From Lingula anatina (lineage: Eukaryota > Brachiopoda > Lingulata > Lingulida > Lingulidae): DNA of 36,258 nt. Made by a program: the position numbers and the translations under genes. The stretch covers positions 21,782 to 58,039 of the forward strand of contig NW_019776165.1 in the NCBI RefSeq assembly GCF_001039355.2, read 5' to 3'. The notes beneath the pieces were generated by a model. It was not told the DNA's origin, did not search any database, and saw only the letters and a program-made list of their open reading frames with translations. This document shows positions 25,270 to 36,258 of this stretch, in pieces. The stretch's first letter is position 1, and each line of letters begins with the position of its first letter.

Positions 25270-28200
25270 AAAACTCTTCAGTTAACAAAAACAGTCAACA
25301 TCTAGTCAAGTAGCTGCAAAAGGCTTATCCGTATCTGATTGTCATTAAGTGGGTTTTATTGCATATTAAGAAAATTGTCACAATTTATGTGTATTAACCA
25401 ACAGCTTGATAACCTTTTCAAGAGTGATACAGACGTCCCACTGATGTGGGTCGTATCGAGCCTGTGTGGAAACCCGCAATATCAAAATTATTTGTTAATT
25501 GTTTTGGTTTACTGGTAACGTTTTCCGAGTTTATGACTTATTTTAATATTTGCATCTCTGCAGTACATGTCGTCTCCATGGATATTTTTACTGCAGCAAT
25601 ATAGGCATTATATTTGTAATATGTCATAATTTAGCGGATGCTGTTTTTGGTTGCTCTTTCACTTATTGCAAATGAAATGGTACTACTACTACTACTACTA
25701 CTACTACAGTATGGTCTTAGTTGAATGGCCACATAAACGTGATTTACATGACGTGAATAACAGTGATTATTTTTGTCGTAAAATGTTGTAAAATGTCGTA
25801 AGCATGTGCAAAGAAAAAGATAAGTTGAACCACTTATTGCAAAAATTGAAAGAACATGCATTCACATGACCTAAGGCAATCTCACCATTTTTACTTTCCG
25901 AAACCAAGACCTGCTAAGCCTGCAAAGATTTTAATTCAATCGGAGTTGATAAATTTTAATACATGAACTTTGTCACATTAAACTACTTAAACGAGGTTGA
26001 TTGATTTAATATTTTAATCATTAGTGGAAAATGTCATAATAAGTTTTATCTATTTTTAACACTCATCTATAATGCATGTACAATCGAAATTCAAATTTCA
26101 ATATTCATACTACTACTACTACTAATAACAATAAATAAATTTATCATTATTATTATTACTATTAATAATTGTAAGAGACGTAAACAAGGCTCACAGAGAT
26201 TGCCTAATAACGAAATAGAGAATACATGTAGCTGATTGACAAATAAGAATGAAATATTCTTATGATGAACTAAAAGATGATGTAAAGAAAATCTATAAAC
26301 AATATGGATAGATAAAGGATGGATTACATCGTGTGTGAGTATGTACAGAAAGTCTGTGAATAAATGTTTGAATTGATATCCTGCATCGTTGTCGTTGTTA
26401 CTACTGTACATGTGTGTCAATATGACATTCCTGTTTTCAGTTCGATCATGATTTAGTCAAAGGGATAAACCCAAATGAACTTTTTCGTTTCCTGGATAAG
26501 ATAATTTGAATTGATTTTAAATAAATCAGTAAATGTTCTGATAGAGCTAGGAACCGGTCATTATTTAAGTCTGATCCCAGCCCCAGTCCCCCTCCCCTAA
26601 AATTGAGACCCCCTAATAGCATTCAAATTTGGGGGAGCCCCCTTTGAATATTCACCCCCTTCCTGTAATAAAAAACGAACTCTGGAATTTTTTTCACTAT
26701 AGCATAAAAAGTATGTCAAAAACACTGCACTCATGGGGAAAAATTTACGTACAAATTGAATGATTTTACAAAAAGTAGATACTCTATGTTTAGGCAGGGT
26801 TGAAGTGTAGTTAAAAATAATACAGAATTTATTCTATTCATTCTTATGAAAGAAAACTACTGGTAGAAACTTGAAAAAAAGACGTAATGAAATTTAATCA
26901 GAAAATATCGGTTGATATTTTTACACACACTTACTCTAGTGAGATTTGATTATATAAATCATAAAAGATGCACGAAAACAGATCAATGCCAAATATCCCA
27001 AACCATATATGTAAAGATTTATGGCTAAAAAGCAACAAGAGATTGTGAACAGTGGAAAACAATTTCTTCTTTATACCCCCGTCACACAAGAGGCGGAATG
27101 AGCAAGAATGCCGTCGGAAAGACAGCTCTTTGTGGGTTACTGGATATTCCAAGAGCATGCTAAAATTCCGAGTGCATTCCAAATATTATTACCCATTCTG
27201 GTGGCCAGCCCGAATGTTTTGCTCATGTTAAAAACTTTCGAAGTCAATTCCAAGTGGAAAATTATCGAATGGCACTTGAATAGTATTCTAACTGCACTTT
27301 GACTGCATTCTTAATATTCTCACGGCATTCCGACAGCACTAGAAACATTCTGATCACATTCGAGGGAGAACAGAAATGGCAAGACCCTTTAAATTCTGCT
27401 AGAATGAGCCAGGATGCAACTCGAATGCATCTTGATCATATTTCAGCCAGCAATCGAACTACACTCGTACGGCATTCGAAGTGTATTCTAAATACTGCAT
27501 TCTGACAGCATTATCGATATTCATATAGCTAACCAAATACATTCGATCTGCATTTGAGAGCTAATACATCCGAAATGTGCACGAATCATTCCATGCGGAT
27601 TCAAGTGCATTCTGAGTATTCCAACATTCTTACAAGAATTTAGGTCAATTTGAAATTTCTTCCCGAATGTAGTACGGATTTTGAAAATTCTTCATTCTGC
27701 CTGGTTCCGCTTGATTCCTGCTATTTCCGAATAAGTGTGACGGGGCCTTAAGCAAGAGCCCCTGCAGAATTGGAGTGTCTCACCAAGTCCGATGCGCCTA
27801 TGGTAATGCTCCCCTACAGTGTATAACAGCTAGCTGCATGCTCCGTCGACCTGTCTGCCTGTTTTTCATGTATAGCATCCTTTTCACTTTGAGCAGACAT
27901 ATGCGTTTTTTCTATCACACTGGTTCTGTGATCCTCCCATGTAATTACGCTGTTGGTGGTGGTGGGAGGGGGGAACCTCTTTCACAAGCCCTGCTATACT
28001 AGGTACCAAGTAAAGTTTAATTCATAATTCGGGTAATTGGCCATGTTAAGTGCCAGGCTAATATAAGCAGTCAATCTCTCAATCTGATTCAAAACAGAAA
28101 ATTATACAGCCCTTAATGTAAATGAGGGCTATGGTCTCCCACTATGAGGTCTAGATTTACTTTCATGGATATGGCTTAGGTATGCATACACAGACAGGTC

Positions 28201-29160
28201 GCGGGAGCCAACAATCTCAAAGGAGCTGGGGGTCTGCAAATGTGGTCTCCTTTACTCCCCTAATTGATTCAGTTTGAGAAGTGACACACAACCCAAATCA
28301 AGCCTTGATTCAGAGTGGACCTTTTCCATCCAAATTTGCAATAATGGGCAATAATTCCACTCCCCCTGCTTAGCTGCCCGTCAAAGGTTGGGTCCCTGTA
28401 GGATACATGTTTTTTGGTGAAAGGGGTGAGAAATGGGGAAAATGGCATTTCGATTGATTTTTTTCTTAAATAATTTACTCCTCTGATTTACAAGGACTTT
28501 GAATTTTTAAGGTCTTATTTATTTGCCAGTTAACGTTTTCATCACAAAGGTTCAACTCTTTCGTTTTTCACCAATCTGCATATCTTTTCCATGGATTCCA
28601 TTTTGTAAATCAAATGAATGTTTTCAAGCTTTCATGCTCCCAGTAATGCTTGTTGAATTGTAGATGTGAACAGACACTCCATCATCAGAACAGCCACAGT
28701 AAGTGATGACTGAGTAAAATACGATAATTGGTATCATTGGTGATAGCTCTGAGAAACGATGATAGTCCTGCTATCTAAATCGACCGCGAAGGCTTAGGGA
28801 CGTTCTAGGTGCTTTCTATAATTCAGTAGTTTGAGACATACCCTGTATAGCTATAAGTCCTATGAAACCCTTCTGATTAACACTTTTTTGTAAACTACAT
28901 TAATGTTTTTGAATTGAAAACAGCCTTATCGATTTCAACATTTGTGTTTTAATGATGACTGTTGAATTATATATGGGGACAAACTCTCCAGCATGAAGCC
29001 AGCCTGATCACAGAATAAAGATATGGTAATTACATAAAACAACGATAGGACTGCCTTCAGAATCGACTGTGATAGCTAAGGGAAATTAAGTGCTTTCAAC
29101 AGTTAAGTCGTGCGATACGAGATGCTTAGACCCAACATACACTGATGTGTAGTACCAAAC
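25270..29160 (+). repeat. Tandem duplication unit 2, noncoding
   Basis: It matches unit 1 (21541-25010) from AACTCTTC.GTTAACAAAAA to GTGTAGTACCAAACA. It contains (TAC)n at about 25680-25707 and a full TIR element at 27075-27747. Like unit 1, it holds no gene that I can support. Confidence 0.92.
27075..27747. mobile_element. 673-bp TIR element filled with GAATG/CATTC words, family M7
   Basis: The left end ACCCCCGTCACAC and right end GTGTGACGGGG are inverted repeats. The interior is packed with GAATGC, GCATTC and TATTC words on both strands. Unit 1 carries only a shortened remnant of its right end (about 23390-23487). No transposase is encoded. Confidence 0.75.
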
Positions 29161-29587
29161 ATGTCTCATGTCTGTCATATGCTGTGGGGAGTAAAAGACT
29201 CGCAGGAGTACTAGTGTCAGACTGGAGACTGGCAAATTGCTGGCAAACAGCATCATTGCTATACAACACAAATTGCACCTGCAGCGGACATCTGGATGGA
29301 GAGATAGTAACCGATATATAAAGTCACATAAAATAGTGTCTATGTAATTGTTAATAACTTGGTGTTTAATAAATGATATTGTCTTCTCATGTATAAGTGG
29401 GAAAAGAAGTCAGACTGCATATGAACTAGCTCATAGCCTGGGCTTCACAAAGTGAGTGTCCTATAGTGTAGAACAGTTTGCATGCTTCTGTGGCCCCATT
29501 CCCATGGACACCAGAGATCTACAAAGGTCGACCCAACTCTGCAGGGTCTCCCTCTGTCTGCAGTCGGGGAGGGGTTGTTTTCCTGAA
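29161..29587. other. Non-genic stretch
   Basis: No exon or repeat recognised. Homology between the tandem units stops at its left edge. Confidence 0.35.
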
Positions 29588-29750
29588 CAGTGGCGGATTT
29601 AGGCCATCTTCTAGGTCTTCTGGGAGACGGTCAGAACTTTCAAGTTTTCATTGACGGGCATCTAATTTTTCTGTCGGAAGACAGTCAAAATTAAGGATGG
29701 ATACAAAGAACTGGGAAGACTGTTACAAAACACCTCTGGATCCACCTCTG
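29588..29750. mobile_element. M6 transposon copy with 5-bp target duplication
   Basis: It begins CAGTGGCGGATTTAGG and ends CTGGATCCACCTCTG, with CTGAA on both sides. The interior is related to the copy at 23493 (TTTTCTGTCGGAAGACAGTC against its reverse-oriented counterpart). Confidence 0.85.
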
Positions 29751-29869
29751 CTGAAAGAGTTAACTTATTTACCCCCATAAATTGGCCATAATTGACCCAG
29801 TTTGAGAAATGTCATAGGTCCTGGAACAAATCTTGATCCAAATGGGCAATTATCTCCCCCCCCCCCTCC

Positions 29870-29873
<4 letters not shown>

Positions 29874-29908
<35 letters not shown>
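29874..29908. repeat. (CA)n microsatellite
   Basis: A poly-C tract is followed by about 16 CA units. Confidence 0.95.
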
Positions 29909-29910
<2 letters not shown>

Positions 29911-30269
29911 ATGCTTTCCTGTAAGATACAGGTTTCTGGCTATGGGCATAAGAGATGGGGACAATAGTATTTCTGTGGATTTTTTTTTTAATAATAAACT
30001 TCTCTAATTAACACAAAGTTTAAATTTCTGTGTTGTTTATTTCTTACTAGTTCACTTTCATCACAAAGGGATTCAACTGTTTTGTGTTGTTGTTTTTTAT
30101 AATCTGCACAATCATTCCTTTTTCAATCCCATTTTGTAAAACATGTTAATGTTTTTTCAACTCAGAACAACCTTACCCATTTCAGTTAAACTTGATGCTG
30201 TTATGATGGCTGTTAAATTATATATGAAAACACATCTTTCATCATAATGACTCAGTAACTGATGACAAA

Positions 30270-31227
30270 TTATGTTAAAGGGGATAACAGCTCTTCATTT
30301 TGGTAGGAAAAGTGTCATTTATCAAAATAATACATTCAAATCTAAACATCATTATTCATTGTAAACTTCATGCTTTTGTGAATACTTATGAATTGTCTGT
30401 CGCATGGTAAGGACTTACATTAGATCAGTAGTGTGAAACCCAAAGCTCTAAAAGCATCATTATTCATTATAAACTTCATGCTTTTGTGAATACTTTTTGA
30501 TTGTTCATTGCCAAAGGCCAAAAAATCCATTTGGCTGCATCCCCCGTCAGGCAAAGGTTTTATGATTGATTCTTGTAGTTTAGAACCTGAATTTTTCATT
30601 TCTGCTTGTTTCCGGTTTGAAAAAATGTCCGTTTGTACCGGAAACATGCCAAATCCAAGATGGCCGCCAATAAATTCATGTGTCAACTGTAAATACAAAA
30701 ATTGATTTAGAAGTTACTTAACAACTTAATATTATCAAAACATGCACTGATCACAAGTACTTAGGCCTCCTTTGATTTTTCAGGCACATTTTTCAAGATG
30801 GCGACTAAATCCAAGATGGCGGCCATTTTCCTTACTTTTTGTGAAAAAATATAAATACCTAAATTTGAATTTTTTTTTATTAACCAAAAATTAGGAATAT
30901 TTTACATGTTTTGATGTATTTGAATAAGTTGAAGTCAATATTTTTAATTTTTACCAGTTAATTTATCATAAAATTGTACATTTGAACACAGATGGCTCTA
31001 ATCCAAGGTGGCCACCACATAAAATGGGCGTTTTTTTTTTGTTTTTTTTTTTGATATGTTAACAAGCCTTTCTTAGTTTAAAACATCTCAGACTACTTAA
31101 TGGAGGATTTATTGCACAGGTCATGGTATGGAATGTATGACTTAATAATTTAAATTGTTTTGAGATTTTGTTCAGGGTATAAAAATACAAAATGGCCGCC
31201 AATTTCTGGATTCAAAACGTACATTAT
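30270..31227. repeat. Repeat debris with tandem and AAGATGGCGGC motifs
   Basis: It begins with a partial M1-like end (TTAAAGGGGATAACAGCTCT). A segment ATCATTATTCATTGTAAAC...GTGAATACTT then occurs twice, about 105 bp apart (30345 and 30450). From 30657 to 31200 five AAGATGGCCGCC-type motifs occur, one as a palindromic AAGATGGCGGCCATTTT. Open frames of 65-92 codons here overlap on both strands and show no family resemblance. Confidence 0.55.
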
Positions 31228-31587
31228 TTATTGTGATAGGTACATATATTTATTTGAGTGAACACTGTTGTGGTTGTGCATGATATAAAATTTGTTATTT
31301 TGGAAGTAAGAGTTTAAAACTGGCTCAGAAAGAAATAAAACCGAAAAATTTTGCCATTTTTTTTTGTCTAAGGTATCTCAAATTCTTAAAATCTTTCTTA
31401 GTCAGGGCTAATTCTTCTCATTTATTTTATAAAATATTTGAGAAAAAAGGTTTGAACATTTATTGTCTTGACCTACTACTCTCTTAGAAGAGTTAATTTA
31501 ATGACAATTGTGATAATTATTTTGTATTTGAAAATTCTGGTAATTATATTAATAATGGTGTGTTCTTTTCTTTTCTGTTTTGTTTAT

Positions 31588-31588
31588 A

Positions 31589-31648
<60 letters not shown>
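31588..31648. repeat. (ATT)n microsatellite, expanded
   Basis: About 20 ATT units. The matching place in copy 1 (917-939) has only a few impure units. Confidence 0.95.
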
Positions 31649-33563
31649 TCAGAGCTCGTCACTAAATTGGTGGCTGGAATGGATGGGCAGAAAGAAAGGG
31701 TCTCCCTCTCCAGGAAAATCCAGATAAGCCAGCGACAGGCGCAAGTGCAATATAACCAGAAAACCATGCAACAAATTTATTTTCAATAGTAACATATATT
31801 CTGTTTTGTGAGCAATCCACAACTCGCAAACTTTTTTTTCATGAAAAGAGGAGCGGTCAGCTAATGATGGAAAGAATTCCACATGCAATCTATTAAGGTG
31901 TATTCAAATGATTAAAGATTATAATAATTATAATTATATGAGCAAGTGAATTGTTGAAATTTTTCCGTGTAAAGAGGAGGATATGACTGGTTTAATTCAA
32001 AACTCCAACAATAACTGGGCTATTCCACAATCCAAGTTTTAGTGTTCCTTGACTCGTGTATAATCAGGGTTAAGAAGTTATTTTTGTAAAAAAAGAGGAT
32101 TGCATATATTTAATTTAAACAATGAATTTGGCTGAAAAAAAAGAGAAAAATAAGGTTATAATGTATTTTTGAATTATGAGGGGAAGGGAAAGTTAATTTG
32201 CCCTGTTGTTTACATTTGCATCAGATCATTTCTGTAACTTTGATTAAAGGGAATGATATCCGTAACTGTAGAATTTGCCTAAAAATAGTAACCATGATCT
32301 GAAATGTTATGTTAATTATACTTGTGTATCAAATTGGAAATATAAATCGTACGTAAATGGTGTTTAGACTTGTGCAAGGTTTGTTGCTGCGCCTAGCTGT
32401 TGTGCATAAATGTTTACTTATTTTTAAAATTTTTATTTACAGTGACATTTCTTTTTGTTTGTTTGTGGACGTTTTTTCCTTTGATGCGTCTAGTAGTCAG
32501 GCGGTCTGCACTGCTGATATCAGTAACGCTACGTGTAACAGAGGCTTCCATAACACAATAGATAAAACACGGAGTTCGTGTAAATAGGAGGAAAATCGAT
32601 ACTACCTCATCAACTGAGTGACAGTCAATCGGGAAAAAACTTTTGCAGCTTTTGATGTACCTAGAATTTATCTTTCTCTATAACCCCAAAGCCCTTTGCG
32701 TCTTTTTGAAAAATACGCAATTGCTTGCATAATACGCCATAGGCAAGCATTTCAGTCTTCTTCTAATTGGCTGTCAAGTGCCTTTAAGAACAAGAAATAT
32801 CTTTCCCACCCTAGTAATCCAAGCCTCTATTAAAAAAAAAAACAGTGCAATAAACAGGTTAATTGATATCTGTTTAGTACAATTTTGAAGAGCATTTTAC
32901 TATTTCTAATTAAATGAATTGGCATGCTATCGAACTGTAATCTGAATACTGCACCTAATATTTGTTATTTAGTGTAATTGTAATATCGATCACCTTCGCA
33001 GAACTGTCATCAGACATCATACAAAATTATCCCTGGGAATAAAAAATCCTAAAGTTGATTTTAACATGTTTTTTTTACATATAAACCCATTTGTCATCTG
33101 TTTTTGATCATTTTATATGAGAAACTTTGTGTGTGTGTAACTAAAAATACCAGATTTTCGACCGATTCATTGATCAAAAGCTTTTAGTCTTTGTATATGT
33201 ACCCACAGAAAAAGGTAAAGTAAGTGAAGTGAAAGGATGTGCACATATAAACAATTTGTGCATCAAAAATTGCGAGCAAGTAATGTAATTTAAGCAAACA
33301 AAGGCATCAGGTAACCATTAACTTCATTCGGCGATTCATTTCAATTTCTGTCTGTAACATCTAAATTAAAATTAATATTTAATGACAGATCATTTGCGAG
33401 CACAAACGAGTACATAAAACACATGGTCGCTGTTTTTGTTGATATCGTTTAATGTCTCTCGATTTATACGTTTCTGTCTCAAAATGAGAACGAAAATGTA
33501 CGCAAGGGAAATACGTGAAAACCAATCAAATTGCAGATTTCTAGGATATAGAGTCTACCTCTC

Positions 33564-33601
33564 CCAATCACAGTAAAGATTGACCCTGTAGCCTAGGCAA
33601 C
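33564..33601 (+). promoter_or_regulatory. CCAAT box and RFX-type X-box upstream of leader exon D
   Basis: CCAAT is at 33564-33568 and GTAGCCTAGGCAAC at 33588-33601, ending 109 bp before the ATG at 33710, the same arrangement as before leader exon A. Confidence 0.45.
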
Positions 33602-33709
33602 GTATTGCAACCAACTATTAGCCACAGAATAATTGCGGAATTCTTGTCGTCGATATTTAGTTTAAAGACCAATATATGGAGGTGCGGGTGACTTCCATAC
33701 AAGTGAGAA

Positions 33710-33835
33710 ATGTCACGGAGAAGTTTCACCATTTTCTTGGTTTTGGGAAGTTTTGTATATGATTCAGTTGTGAAATCTTCACAAATTGCAGATGATCACG
33801 TGTGCCAGGTGGTTGGAAACGAAGTCCTGTGTCAG
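33710..33835 (+). CDS. Leader exon D: signal peptide exon, probable start of a second gene
   Basis: 126 nt encoding the same 42-residue peptide as exon A (MSRRSFTIFLVLG... to ...GNEVLCQ), ending at CAG|GTAGGAC in phase 0. No matching downstream exon lies in the remaining 2.4 kb, which fits the long first intron inferred for copy 1. A second CTHRC1-like gene to the right is predicted but not seen. Confidence 0.5.
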
Positions 33836-34851
33836 GTAGGACGGTAGTCAATTTAAGAATATTTTTAAAAGATAAGTCCGTAATGAGAACGATGCCGATT
33901 ATTTAAGGAATTAGTGACGTGAGACTAGTTCATGGATGACAATAGTTAAATAAATAGGTTCTTCTGAAACGGGACCATATAGGAAAAATGTCACCTGTAA
34001 GTCCTATGATTTTTAAGATTTTGAAAGAAATTTTTCAAATGTCCCAATATTTGAGTAATTTTCTATAATTCCTATTATTCTGATTTATTGAGACCGTTCT
34101 TCAATGTTGCAATCAAATCATTGAAGTGTTTTCTGAGGGATGTTTAGAAATTGTACTGGTCAATATAAATCAATGATTTGTAAAGAGCAGAATGCGATTT
34201 AGGAGTTAGTAGAGAAGGAGCATCGGGAGCTGCTTGTAGTCGGCCTTTTAGTTTTTCGACACTACCGTTTGAATTTGATAAATGGTATTATTTCATTAAA
34301 TTTAGGTGAGAGTGATTTAGATGAGCGTTGGAAGCTACTACTTACTCACGGCTATGTCCCCGTCACCAATTGCTTTGGGTTATAAATGATAGAATACATG
34401 CTTAATTTTTCCTCACTTTATAACCCAAATACCAAGCTAATGAACATTTTTGCTCAATTTGTTTTTGTGTTATTTTGCAAAATTCGAAATGTGATCTTTG
34501 TATTTTTATAATAATATAACTTGGAATTTACTTGATAGGTTTGTAGGAAAAAATGGTAGGCTAGTTGAAAATAAACGCGATCAGATACATGTAGTTCTTC
34601 TATAAAAGTCATGTTTTTGGAAACGAAGTCCTGTGTCAGCTACGAAGACTCAACTTTATAAAGATCTATAGCGTCAATTTGTAAAAGAAAGATAAATGTG
34701 GGTACTTATGAAGCGAGGTTTGTTAGTGTCGCTTAGGCAACGCGTTCTTACTATATATCTAGGCAATAGAACAATTGTGAGGTTCTTGCCTGTCAGAATT
34801 TAGTTTAAAGACCCATGTTAGAGTTGCGGGAGATGCACATACTAGTGAGAA

Positions 34852-34977
34852 ATATCAAGGAGGAGTTTCACCATTTTCTTGGTTTTGGAATGTTTTGTGC
34901 ATCCCACTGTTGTGAAATCTTCGCAAATTGAAGATGATCACTTGTGCCACGTGTTTGGCTACGAAGTCATGTGTCAG
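34852..34977 (+). pseudogene. Leader exon E: full-length frame, start codon lost
   Basis: All 126 nt stay in frame with exon A (SRRSFTIFLVLE...VVKSSQIEDDH...CHVFGYEVMCQ) and the donor CAG|GTAGAG remains, but the initiator reads ATA and TAG/TGA stops lie just upstream in that frame. Both Cys are kept. It could be a start-less pseudoexon, or be used through splicing from an upstream start. Confidence 0.6.
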
Positions 34978-35857
34978 GTAGAGAGGTGGTCAACTTAAGA
35001 ATATTTTCAAAAGATAAATTAAGTCCTTATTGATAATGATGTCAATTATTTATAAAATTAGTGAAGTGAGACTAGTTAGTGGATGACAATAGATAAATTA
35101 AAAGGTCCTACTAAAACGGGACCATATAGGAAAATTGTCCCCTGTATGCCCTTTGGTTTTTAAGATTTAGAAAGGAATTCTTCAAAGATCCCAATATTTG
35201 AGTAATTATCTATAATTCCTGTTATTCTGATTTATTGAAACCAATGTTGTTGCAGTCATATCATTAAAGTGCTTTTCTGAGGGATGTTTAGAATTTGTAC
35301 CTATAAATATAAATTAATGATTTTTAAACAACAGAATGAGATATAGGAGCTAGGAAGCATCGGAAGCTGCTTGAAGTCGTCGTTTTATTTTTTCGACACT
35401 GCCTTTTGAATTTGATCAAAGATATTATTTCATTAAATTTAAGTGAGAGTGATTTAGATGAGCGTTAGAAGCTACTACTTACTCACGGCTATGTCCTGGT
35501 CTCCAATTGCTTTGGGTTATAAATGATAGAATACATGCTTAATTTTTTCTCACTTTATAATCCAAATACTAAGCTAATGAACATTTTTGCTCAATTTGCT
35601 TTTGTGCTATTTTGCAAAATTCGAAATGTGTTCTTTGTATTTTTATAATAATATAACTTGGAATTTACTTGATAGGTTTGTAGGGCAAAATGGTAGGCTC
35701 GTTGAAAAATAAGCGTGATCAGATAGTTCTTCTATGAAAGTCATGTTTTGTATCCTTTTTGTGATGTTAATGCTTATAAATACCAAACTGTATTTTTTTA
35801 TTTATGATACGATTTTTTTTTTGGCCCTAAAAAGTACACATTATTTTACCTAACTAC

Positions 35858-36258
35858 AGACTTGACATTTAATATGGAATATTTCAGTTTCGAATGTATG
35901 CCTAGGTGAAAATGCGTTTTTTTTTCACAAACTCCGATCTCATATAAGATATGTGAATGGAGAAGTGTGTAGTCAGGTGTGTCGCTACCAATTAACTGAT
36001 TACCAGGTTTGTTGCGCTGCTGCATTATGTCATATGCAGTGATTTAATTGGGTAGTGCTCCTTTGGGCCGGTCAAAGCTTGGCTTTGGCAAAGCATGGTT
36101 CTGTCAAAAAAGTATCCATGTGTCGGCAACTACTGCATAGAAGAATTTGAAATTTTGCATGCAAGTGGTCGGGTTTGCAGTGTGTAAAATGAGCTATGCA
36201 GTGCTTTACAAATTTGTTAATCTGTGGCAGAATGGCGCGAAAAAGACAGGCATTGCCA
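35858..36258. other. Unassigned right end
   Basis: Sequence beyond duplication copy 2. TTTGGGCCGGTCAAAGCTTG and GGCAAAGCATGG are present, but no exon, RNA or repeat boundary is recognised. Confidence 0.35.

Larger units (their letters stand above)
31228..35857 (+). repeat. Large direct duplication, copy 2 (partner 590-5072)
   Basis: It matches copy 1 in order and orientation, including the leader exon and the second leader-like unit. It lacks the inverted triplication found at 4280. Its second unit retains about 120 bp (around 35620-35740) that is deleted from copy 1. Confidence 0.92.

Noticed and set aside
26091-26420. 109-codon minus-strand frame
   Set aside because: The equivalent stretch of unit 1 does not keep a comparable frame, and the composition is typical of AT-rich noncoding DNA.
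30420-30698. 92-codon minus-strand frame and overlapping 65-codon plus-strand frame
   Set aside because: They overlap in repeat debris; neither shows a known motif, splice signals or conservation.
31549-31767. Open frames with poly-Ile or poly-Tyr
   Set aside because: They are translations of the ATT microsatellite.

Overview
The window is AT-rich eukaryotic DNA with small phased exons, long introns and many short non-autonomous transposons, foldback elements and microsatellites. This density suggests a marine invertebrate with a large, polymorphic genome. I cannot name the phylum from the sequence; a deuterostome or lophotrochozoan is a guess. No bacterial-type genes, CRISPR arrays, rRNA or intact tRNA genes are visible.

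One protein-coding gene is well supported, on the + strand, with ten coding exons from 12237 to 20901. It encodes three tandem copies of the C-terminal, non-collagenous domain of CTHRC1 (collagen triple helix repeat-containing protein 1). No Gly-X-Y collagen stretch is visible. Domains 2 and 3 start with exons of the same length (86 nt), and the exon phases repeat from domain to domain, so the gene grew by internal domain duplication. Domain 3 has one extra intron. The gene ends with a stop at 20899-20901 and a likely AATAAA at 21414.

Upstream lies a 126-nt exon (3008-3133) coding a signal peptide plus a short Cys-containing stretch and ending in a splice donor. It is a plausible first exon for the CTHRC1-like gene, because all phases fit through a candidate microexon at 11762-11784, but the link is inferred. 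Copies of this leader exon occur five times: two intact (3008, 33710) and three broken (4120, 9875, 34852). A CCAAT box and a consensus-matching RFX X-box precede the intact copies. The copy at 33710 lies in a roughly 4.5-kb direct repeat of 590-5072 and probably starts a second gene beyond the right edge.

Layout: 1-335, a 146-bp tandem repeat; 590-5072, duplication copy 1 with two leader units; 5073-8470, non-genic with a MITE and an inverted repeat; 8473-10510, an older degenerate leader paralogue invaded by transposons; 10520-12236, intergenic or intronic DNA with two MITEs; 12237-20901, the CTHRC1-like gene, whose introns hold foldback MITEs and a 1.75-kb TIR element; 21541-29160, two head-to-tail copies of a non-coding 3.5-3.9-kb unit, joined at a single N (25269) beside a Tc1/mariner transposase relic; 29161-31227, repeat debris; 31228-35857, duplication copy 2; and 401 bp of unassigned sequence. 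Because an N marks one duplication junction, false duplication from heterozygous haplotypes must be considered before reading these repeats as biology.
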